Positions 7,434 through 13,728 of a stretch of DNA of 59,871 bases are shown here, piece by piece. Position numbers and translations under genes: made by a program. The stretch lies in assembly GCA_016223145.1 (NCBI GenBank), contig JACRPN010000013.1, forward strand, positions 1 through 59,871. Reading direction: 5' to 3'. A model generated the notes under the pieces. It did not search any database, was not told where the DNA came from, and was given only the letters and a program-made list of their open reading frames with translations. The stretch comes from Armatimonadota bacterium. Its GTDB lineage: Bacteria; Armatimonadota; Fimbriimonadia; Fimbriimonadales; Fimbriimonadaceae. Within the stretch, counting starts at the first letter, position 1. Each line of letters starts with the position of its first letter.

Positions 7434-8927
7434 CTATTTCTGAACGCCGTGGCAGTCTTTGCACAGCATGTCCTTCCACATGTCCCCGACATCGCCCGGA
7501 TGCCGGAATTCCTGCCCGGTCGCAGAAACCGATGGCTTCCCGTTCGGCCCAGGCTGGGAGATGATCGTGTGGCAGGAGTTGCAGTCCTTCGTGATCACCT
7601 TGCCCTTGTCGCTCACGTGCTTTCCGTCATGACACCGGAAGCATCCCGCAGAATGGATGTGGTCCAGGTTGTTCGGAAATGCCTTCCAACTCACCCCCAT
7701 CTCAGGGAAGTAGTTCAATCCATAGATTCTCTGAAGCTCCTTGATGGCGGTGTCGAGTTCCTTGGACATTGAGGTCAGCACCCCCGGGTTCGCTTCTTTG
7801 TAGGCATTGCGGACAGCAGCAGCTATGCCCGCCTTCCCCTCGGCCTCGGTCTTGTATTTACCCTCCAGGGCCTCGACCGCAATTCGCTTGATTCCAGGCA
7901 GCTTGGGGCTGACCCACCCTTGCCCCATCGCCAGATTCACGGTCTCTTCAGGATGCTTGTACTGGTGCGATGGCCGGTTGTGGCAGTCGATGCAGTCCAC
8001 GAGGCGCTTCTCGCCGCTTTTGATCTGGGCATCGGTGATCTTCTCCTCGGTGCTTCGATAAACAGTGACATTGCCCTGCCCGTCGGTCATCTCCACATAC
8101 GGGATGACCTGGCGCTGGCGGTCCGATGCGATATAGCGCACTTCGTGGTCGAGGTACATGTGCGCGTGGATTCCCTGCGATGCCCCGCGCTCGTCGCCGC
8201 CGATCTTCCAGGACATCTGAAGGTTGTGAGCCGAGTTGGCGTCATCGGAGAGGTAATAGGTCCGGTCCCTCAGCTTCTGGCTATAGAACTGCTTGGGCCA
8301 ATGGCACTGCTCGCAGGTGTCCTTGGCGGGGCGCAGGTTCGCAATCGGGGTTTCGATCGGAGTCTTGTACTTGTGGAAGATCGTCGAATACACCTGATAT
8401 GCGCCGGAGAGCTTGGATTTGACGTACCATCCCGCTCCCGGGCCGATGTGGCACTTGACGCACGGCACCATCGCGTGGGGCGAGTTCTGGTAGGCCGTAT
8501 ATTCCGGCTTCATGATGACATGGCACGTGGTTCCACAGAACTCCACAGACTCCGTGTACTCGTAAGCCTGATAGGAGCCAAACGCCGAGATCGCGAAGAA
8601 GAACACCCCGCCATAGAGGATCGTGGCCACCGCACGTCGGTGCCGCGGGTTGTTGAAGTCCACCGTGGGAAGCCGATCCGGGTCTGTGGCCTTCTTAAGC
8701 TTCTTGTGGGTCTTCATGACGCCCAGAATGGCGATGAAGAGTCCCAACACGAAGAACGGCGGAATCCCCGTGAACGCGATCAGGCCCACATAAGGGTTCT
8801 GATTCTTGGCGAACGAATCGATGGCCATCAGGAAGAAAATCAGGCCAAGGGAGATGCCGGCCACAGTTATGCCGAACATCGTGGTCGTGTTATAAAATGC
8901 GCGCGGGAGTTTTCTCTTCATCGTCAA
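7434..8927 (-). CDS. NapC/NirT-like multiheme cytochrome c with three N-terminal helices
   Basis: Protein of 497 residues. Three hydrophobic segments (about 18-37, 46-71 and 100-120) precede a heme domain with six CxxCH motifs (CVKCH 156, CEQCH, CIDCH, CFRCH, CNSCH, CKDCH) and a first CxxxCH motif (CGTTCH, 131-136). NapC/NirT proteins take electrons from quinol and hand them to periplasmic partners, which fits the position between b-type fusions and the NrfD module. Having three rather than one membrane helix is unusual for NapC. ATGs at 8927 and 8921 both could start it. A 112-base gap separates it from the tetraheme gene. Confidence 0.87.
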   Translation of the reverse strand: MTMKRKLPRAFYNTTTMFGITVAGISLGLIFFLMAIDSFAKNQNPYVGLIAFTGIPPFFVLGLFIAILGVMKTHKKLKKATDPDRLPTVDFNNPRHRRAVATILYGGVFFFAISAFGSYQAYEYTESVEFCGTTCHVIMKPEYTAYQNSPHAMVPCVKCHIGPGAGWYVKSKLSGAYQVYSTIFHKYKTPIETPIANLRPAKDTCEQCHWPKQFYSQKLRDRTYYLSDDANSAHNLQMSWKIGGDERGASQGIHAHMYLDHEVRYIASDRQRQVIPYVEMTDGQGNVTVYRSTEEKITDAQIKSGEKRLVDCIDCHNRPSHQYKHPEETVNLAMGQGWVSPKLPGIKRIAVEALEGKYKTEAEGKAGIAAAVRNAYKEANPGVLTSMSKELDTAIKELQRIYGLNYFPEMGVSWKAFPNNLDHIHSAGCFRCHDGKHVSDKGKVITKDCNSCHTIISQPGPNGKPSVSATGQEFRHPGDVGDMWKDMLCKDCHGVQK

Positions 8928-8943
8928 CTCTCTGGGTCCGTTT

Positions 8944-8977
8944 TTGGAAGACGGGCCCGCGAGGGCCCGTCTTCCAA
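8944..8977 (-). terminator. 15-bp perfect hairpin between two cytochrome genes
   Basis: TTGGAAGACGGGCCC, loop of four, then its exact complement. Read on the minus strand it follows the 566-residue fusion gene by 14 bases and is trailed by AAAAAC rather than T residues. It precedes the NapC-like start by 17 bases, where it could also shield the ribosome site. Probably a partial terminator or mRNA-stability element that sets different levels within the operon. Confidence 0.55.
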
Positions 8978-8990
8978 TCGTCCGGTGAGG

Positions 8991-10691
8991 CTACTCCAGT
9001 TCGTGCCTCCCGTGCTCGAACTCCGCCTCCTCTTTGGTCACCGTGCCGAAGAACATCTTTCGGCCCAGCGGCAGATACAGCGGGCTGAATATCGTCGTGT
9101 ACAGGTGCCAGATAAAGATGGCGCCGATGGCGAGGATCGCCTCGTCCGCATGCGCCAAATAGGCCATTGAAACTCCCTGCTCCGGGAGCACCTTAGAGGC
9201 CTGTACCGGGAACCACAGGCAGAGCCCAGAGAGCATCATGATCGGCAAACCCCAGAACACCGCGAAGTAGCCGAATTTGGCGCGGAAGGAGTACTTGCCA
9301 TAAGTGGGAACTGACCCGCGCTTGCCAAAGTAAAAGCGGAACGTCTCGACGAGGTCGTGCCAGTCCTGCTTGTTCGGCAGCATGCTGATCTTTCGGATTG
9401 AGAACCCAATCTTCTTCCAGCTCCAGAGCAGGTAGATGAAGTGCATCGTTCCAGCCGCGATCATCACGAGCGCGCCGACGCGGTGGAGCGTCCTGGCGAG
9501 CCCAATCCCGCCGAGCGCCTCATAGAGTGACTGCATCCGGGGATCGTCGTAATACTTCAGCGGCAGACCGGTCAGCGCCAGAAGGATGAATGAGCTCGCG
9601 AAGGTCCAGTGCTGGAAGCGTTGGAAGGGCGTGAACCAGAGATAGACCTTTTCTTCGGCCGTTTCCCTCTCTGCATCGCCCCGCAAGATGTCCTCCTTTA
9701 AGTTCGCCTTGAAGCGCCGGAACTGATGCTTCACGCCCGCGCGCACGTCCAGGATGATCGAAATGATCAGCAGCCCAAGGACGCCGTAGGTGAGAATGGT
9801 GAACAGCATCACCTCGCCCCGAAGCACGGCGCTCTCTTTGGCCTTGATCGCCAGGTGCGTGACTCCCGACTGTGCGAACTTGGCAACGGCGCCTTCGTGG
9901 CACTTGGCGCAGGTCTTCTGCGAGTTTGCCGGATGAATGCTGGAGGCCGCGTCCGTTTTTGACAGCACTTGGTGTGGCGGGTGGCAGTCCGTGCAGATTG
10001 CGGCTTCCTTCGAGCCGAAGCGGACGGCCTTGCCATGGAAGCTCTCGTTGTACGACTTCACCGCGTCGGTGTCGACGTTGTGCTTGGTCATCAGAGACGT
10101 ATTGCTGTGGCACCTTGTGCAGATCGCCAGCTCTTCCTTTCGCGTGTAGGCCTTGGGCGACTGAACCGAGTGCGAGTTGCCACCGTGGCAGTAAAGGCAA
10201 GAGGGGCGGTCGAGGTCCACGGCAGATTCCGGCTGGTGGGCGCTCTTTTCGTACTGCTCGGCCTCATCGGGATGGCACATGCCACACGTGGGAGTCTCGA
10301 TCTTGGCTCTGTCATGCGGGACCTGGTCGATCCCCATGTGGCAGTCCTGGCAGGTCAGGTCCTTGTGAACACTGTGCGCCAGAGACTTCCCATCGACATA
10401 GAGTGATCGAACTCTTCCCGAGCCCTCTCGGACCACAAAGCCCAGGCCACCGTGGCACTGCAGGCAAACCGCCACCTCGTGCCCTTCGATTCTGAAGGCT
10501 CCCCGGTTCTGTGGAAGGCCTTGCTGGGAGTAGGCCGGGCTCCCAACCATGATAACGGCGGAAATCCCGGCGATGGAGGTGAACAGAGCGAAATCCCTAA
10601 GCCGCTTGCGGCCCGGCCCGCTCGCCGCTTGAGTCTGTGGCCTTCGCCGCCTGAACGTCATTTGCCCAAGGATGCGTCGTATGGTCTTCAT
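8991..10691 (-). CDS. Heptaheme cytochrome c fused to cytochrome b561-like membrane domain (CbcL-like), copy 2
   Basis: Fusion of 566 residues. After an N-terminal signal/anchor, seven CxxCH motifs are visible (CLQCH, CQDCH, CGMCH, CLYCH, CTRCH, CTDCH, CAKCH) in the first half. The second half has several membrane helices with conserved histidines (FQHWTFASSF, LHRVGALVMIAAG, HADEAILAIGAIFIWHLY) typical of the FdnI/HydC-like di-heme cytochrome b fold. In Geobacter, CbcL has this c-plus-b architecture and oxidises menaquinol at low potential. Its start overlaps the stop of the upstream paralogue by four bases. A role in quinol oxidation is inferred. Confidence 0.88.
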   Translation of the reverse strand: MKTIRRILGQMTFRRRRPQTQAASGPGRKRLRDFALFTSIAGISAVIMVGSPAYSQQGLPQNRGAFRIEGHEVAVCLQCHGGLGFVVREGSGRVRSLYVDGKSLAHSVHKDLTCQDCHMGIDQVPHDRAKIETPTCGMCHPDEAEQYEKSAHQPESAVDLDRPSCLYCHGGNSHSVQSPKAYTRKEELAICTRCHSNTSLMTKHNVDTDAVKSYNESFHGKAVRFGSKEAAICTDCHPPHQVLSKTDAASSIHPANSQKTCAKCHEGAVAKFAQSGVTHLAIKAKESAVLRGEVMLFTILTYGVLGLLIISIILDVRAGVKHQFRRFKANLKEDILRGDAERETAEEKVYLWFTPFQRFQHWTFASSFILLALTGLPLKYYDDPRMQSLYEALGGIGLARTLHRVGALVMIAAGTMHFIYLLWSWKKIGFSIRKISMLPNKQDWHDLVETFRFYFGKRGSVPTYGKYSFRAKFGYFAVFWGLPIMMLSGLCLWFPVQASKVLPEQGVSMAYLAHADEAILAIGAIFIWHLYTTIFSPLYLPLGRKMFFGTVTKEEAEFEHGRHELE

Positions 10692-12478
10692 GGTTGTTTG
10701 TCCGTCGTGTCCTCGCTTGGCGCCGCTGCGGCGTCCTCTCCCGCAGAAGCCTCGAGGAGTTCAAGTTCGTATGCGTGCTCCCGCTCCATCTCTTCGCGGC
10801 TGATCTTGCCGGTCACTGCGACTGGATTGAACGGGAACACGTTCGGATGGAAGAGCACATAGTTCAAGTGCCAGCAGATCACCGCAAGGAATGCGAGAGT
10901 CGCCTCGTAACCATGGGCGATGAAGGCGATCGGCCAAGCGTCTTCCGGCAGCCGGGTGCTGAAATACATCGGATACCAAAGGATGAACCCAGTCAGGATC
11001 ATCAGCGGGACACCCCAATACTCTGCCAGGTAGTCGATCTTCGATCTGAAAGTGTAATGGTCGAACTTGGGCTCCTCGTGCGAAAGCCCGAAGTAGGTCT
11101 TGGTCACCTGGATGAAGTCTTGGACGTCCTTGCGGTTCGGCAGCATTCGCCAAGTGGAAATGCCTCCGCCGTACTTCCGCCATCGCAGCAACAGGTAGGT
11201 CACATGCCAAAGGGCCACGACAATCAGGCCAATCGCGGCGACACGGTGGATGTATCGTGCTGAGTCGAGCCCTCCCACCAGGGCAAGTTGCGCTGCCGCG
11301 CCCTCGGCCTGGGAGAATCGAAGCGGCATGCCTGTGACCATGAGGGTCGTCACGCTAAGGAACAAGAGGAAGTGCTGCAGCCGGAGGTTGAGGTTCATTC
11401 GCTCAAACATCTGTTGAGGCACCGTGGGCTTGGGAGGTTTCGGCCGGATTGCGTGAAGGAAGAACGCGACGACCAGGGCGCCCAGGGTGCCGTATGCGAT
11501 GAACGTGGAAAGCGGCGAGCTCATGGTCGCCAGGATGATCGTCAAGACCAGGAGCAAATAGCTCAGGCTGATGAAGGTGGCCGCGGGCTTTCCGCACCTT
11601 GGAGGCTCCTTCGACCGGAACACGACTTTATAGAGGTCGAGGCCGATGCTTGTGACCATGAAGGCGATCGTCCCAAAGATGAGGATGCGGAAGAACAGAA
11701 GCACCCCATAGAGGAGCGGCTTCTCTTTGACCTTGAGCCTGAGGTGGTTCGCCCCAGAAATGGCGAAGTTCGCCTTTGCGCCGGGGTGGCACCCGGCTTG
11801 GCCGCACGTCACGGCGACGTTGTTGGGGTGCGTCGGCGACTTGGGGTTCATCGGCGAGAGCACGTCGTGATGTCCGTGACAGTCGGTGCAGATAGCGGTT
11901 TTGTGAGGGTCTTTGAACCGCATCAGCGCTTTGCCGTGAAAGCTATCGTTATAGGAGGACACGGCCTCCGCGTCTACGTGGTAGCGCTGCATGATGCCTG
12001 TCTGCTCGTGGCACTGGGTGCAGACCTCCACTTTCTGCGCGCGGGTCCACTTTGAACCGGCAGTGATCGCGTGGGGCTTGCCGCCGCCATGACAGAACAT
12101 GCACGTCGGATGATCGCCTTTCACGAAGTCCTTGTTGGAGTGCATGCTCGCCAAGAACGCCTCGGTCTGTCCCGAGTGGCAGGTCGAGCACGACGCCTTA
12201 TGCTTGAGCATCTCGGGCGTGTGGGGCGTTTCCGTGATCGTGCTGTGGCAGTCGGTGCAGGCAAAGGCCGCATGGGGCGACTTGCCGAGTTCGGCGGGGT
12301 CCACTGCCGGCCCTGCTTGAGCCTCTGCGGAGTGGCACGCCAGGCAGTCGGCATTCGCCGCGGAAGGCGCCGATGAATCGGGCGCCTGGCCCTGGTCTTG
12401 TTGGCCCAGGGTCGGTGCAACGAGGAAGGTGGAGACGGCGAGCAGGATGGGGATCAACCTCGCCAATAGGCGTTTCAT
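10688..12478 (-). CDS. Multiheme cytochrome c fused to cytochrome b561-like membrane domain (CbcL-like), copy 1
   Basis: Paralogue of the next gene, 596 residues. A signal peptide (MKRLLARLIPILLAVSTFLVAP) leads into six CxxCH motifs (CLACH, CTDCH, CSTCH, CMFCH, CTQCH, CTDCH) and a seventh, odd CGQAGCH motif with four intervening residues. Then follow membrane helices of FdnI/HydC type (LRLQHFLLFLSVTTLMVTGMPLR, YIHRVAAIGLIVVALWHV, FIAHGYEATLAFLAVICWHL). It has more helices before the b domain than copy 2. The C-terminal tail is acidic and Ala-rich. It is the first gene of the large operon; two tandem copies imply a heteromeric or bifunctional complex. Confidence 0.88.
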   Translation of the reverse strand: MKRLLARLIPILLAVSTFLVAPTLGQQDQGQAPDSSAPSAANADCLACHSAEAQAGPAVDPAELGKSPHAAFACTDCHSTITETPHTPEMLKHKASCSTCHSGQTEAFLASMHSNKDFVKGDHPTCMFCHGGGKPHAITAGSKWTRAQKVEVCTQCHEQTGIMQRYHVDAEAVSSYNDSFHGKALMRFKDPHKTAICTDCHGHHDVLSPMNPKSPTHPNNVAVTCGQAGCHPGAKANFAISGANHLRLKVKEKPLLYGVLLFFRILIFGTIAFMVTSIGLDLYKVVFRSKEPPRCGKPAATFISLSYLLLVLTIILATMSSPLSTFIAYGTLGALVVAFFLHAIRPKPPKPTVPQQMFERMNLNLRLQHFLLFLSVTTLMVTGMPLRFSQAEGAAAQLALVGGLDSARYIHRVAAIGLIVVALWHVTYLLLRWRKYGGGISTWRMLPNRKDVQDFIQVTKTYFGLSHEEPKFDHYTFRSKIDYLAEYWGVPLMILTGFILWYPMYFSTRLPEDAWPIAFIAHGYEATLAFLAVICWHLNYVLFHPNVFPFNPVAVTGKISREEMEREHAYELELLEASAGEDAAAAPSEDTTDKQP

Positions 12479-12701
12479 GGTTCAGCCCTCCGGGAGCTGA
12501 CGGGCGCGCCGGCACGACTGCTCCGACGTGAAGCGCGCAAGGGGAGTGGGGAGAGTGAAGGACGGCGGGTCTTGGCTTGAAGCCTGCTGTTAGGTTTCTG
12601 AAAGCTGGTTCTTCTACTTCCAGGTTCGGATAGCATCGAATACCGCCGAGAGGCCGATGCGCAGATTGTGTTCGCGCCCTGAAGCGCACGCTATGGGTTC
12701 T

Positions 12702-12734
12702 GGACGGGCTTGGTGAGATCTGTCAAGCCCGTCC
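12702..12734 (-). terminator. Terminator-like hairpin after small cytochrome gene
   Basis: Perfect 11-bp stem GGACGGGCTTG with its complement and an 11-base loop, 14 bases downstream of the 105-residue cytochrome gene on the minus strand. There is no T-rich tail. The rest of the gap to the 596-residue gene (12479-12701) holds a weak REP-like TTGGCTTGAAGCC stretch near 12571 and no gene I can support. Confidence 0.6.
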
Positions 12735-12748
12735 GGAAATCATCCGAC

Positions 12749-13066
12749 TTACTTGCTGGCTTTGTCGCCGGGAAGGGTGTCGGCTTTAAGCTCAGCGCCG
12801 TTCTTGACGCCGTCGCCATCCGAATCCAAGCCATCGACCTTTGCCAGAGTGTCCGCGGTGACCTTGCCGAGCTTGGCCAGATCGGCGCCAAACGGGTTGA
12901 GCTTTTTCGACATGCCAACGTGACAGACGCCACACTTGGCGCTGGCAACTTTGCCGTCCTTTTTCGGCTCGTACTTCCCTTTAAGGACACCTATGTAGGC
13001 GGGCATCGAAATTGCGGTAACCGCAAAGATGGAGATGAGTGACAACGAGATTAGCGTGCGTTTCAT
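12749..13066 (-). CDS. Small monoheme cytochrome-like protein with calcium-binding repeat, copy 1
   Basis: Secreted protein of 105 residues: signal peptide, one heme motif (CGVCH), then a DSDGDGVKNGAE thrombospondin type-3-like calcium loop and an LPGD tail. It is a clear paralogue of the 109-residue protein next door, sharing the KKDG, KLNP and DSDGDGVKNGAE segments. It probably acts as a periplasmic electron carrier for the multiheme operon that starts 270 bases downstream, though each gene has its own hairpin and this one its own possible promoter. I do not recognise a named family. Confidence 0.8.
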   Translation of the reverse strand: MKRTLISLSLISIFAVTAISMPAYIGVLKGKYEPKKDGKVASAKCGVCHVGMSKKLNPFGADLAKLGKVTADTLAKVDGLDSDGDGVKNGAELKADTLPGDKASK

Positions 13067-13145
13067 GGATTGACCTCGGTATTCACAATACCTGACGAAT
13101 CAAGACAGAATCCGTTTCGCGGCGCCATGGGCCAAATATATACAA

Positions 13146-13175
13146 TACATAAAAGTCAAGAATCAGATTTGTCAA
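13146..13175 (-). promoter_or_regulatory. Possible promoter for small cytochrome copy 1
   Basis: On the minus strand TTGACA (13175-13170) is followed after 18 bases by TATGTA (13151-13146). The region is strikingly AT-rich compared with its surroundings. The start codon is 80 bases downstream. Suggests this cytochrome gene is transcribed separately from its neighbour. Confidence 0.4.
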
Positions 13176-13242
13176 ATCGCATTAGCGGCTTGAAAACTTG
13201 AGAGAACTGCGAGAAATCGGGGGCCACAGCAGCAATGCCGGG

Positions 13243-13284
13243 GCCGGCCGCCACTCCGAGGCTCTCAACGACGTGGCGGCCGGC
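13243..13284 (-). terminator. Terminator-like hairpin after small cytochrome copy 2
   Basis: Perfect 12-bp stem GCCGGCCGCCAC with its complement and an 18-base loop, starting 22 bases beyond the stop of the 109-residue gene. No T tract. It separates the two paralogous cytochrome genes. Confidence 0.6.
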
Positions 13285-13306
13285 AATCCGCCCATGTCTG
13301 AGCCCG

Positions 13307-13636
13307 CTACTTGCTCGTCTTGTCGCCCGGAAGGGTGTCAGCTTTGATCTCGGCGCCGTTCTTGACGCCGTCGCCATCCGAGTCGAGGCTCTCGATCTTT
13401 GCCAGAACCTCGGGAGTGAGCTTCTTTTCGCCGGCCATAGCCTTGGCCATGGCGTCCCCGTAGGGGTTCAGCTTGGGAAGAGCCTTGAGGTGGCACAGGC
13501 CGCAGCGAGCCTTCGAGAGGTTTCCATCTTTCTTAGGACTGTATTTATGGTTGAAGGCTCCGCCAAACGGAGCACTGGAGAAGGACGCGACGGCCATAAG
13601 GGCAACGATCGCGCTAACGACGAGGTTCCGTTTCAT
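13307..13636 (-). CDS. Small monoheme cytochrome-like protein with calcium-binding repeat, copy 2
   Basis: Secreted protein of 109 residues with signal peptide, one CGLCH heme motif, and the same DSDGDGVKNGAE loop and LPGDKTSK end as copy 1. A strong AGGAGG ribosome site lies eight bases before the ATG. A perfect palindrome sits 25-44 bases upstream of the start, so it may be regulated. The pair arose by tandem duplication; the central region between heme and calcium loop has diverged most. A periplasmic electron-shuttle role is inferred from the neighbouring respiratory operon. Confidence 0.8.
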   Translation of the reverse strand: MKRNLVVSAIVALMAVASFSSAPFGGAFNHKYSPKKDGNLSKARCGLCHLKALPKLNPYGDAMAKAMAGEKKLTPEVLAKIESLDSDGDGVKNGAEIKADTLPGDKTSK

Positions 13637-13660
13637 TACGATGTCCTCCTGATGGATGCT

Positions 13661-13680
13661 ATCTAACTCAATAGTTAGAT
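13661..13680. promoter_or_regulatory. Perfect 8-bp palindrome upstream of small cytochrome copy 2
   Basis: ATCTAACT, loop CAAT, AGTTAGAT. It lies 25 bases upstream of the minus-strand start codon and 49 bases from the end of the GH116 gene. Being AT-rich and dyad-symmetric it looks like an operator rather than a terminator. Regulator unknown. Confidence 0.45.
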
Positions 13681-13728
13681 GCCTGAGGACGTCGTTAGTT
13701 CCGGCAAGTTACGCGCTAACAAACCCTA

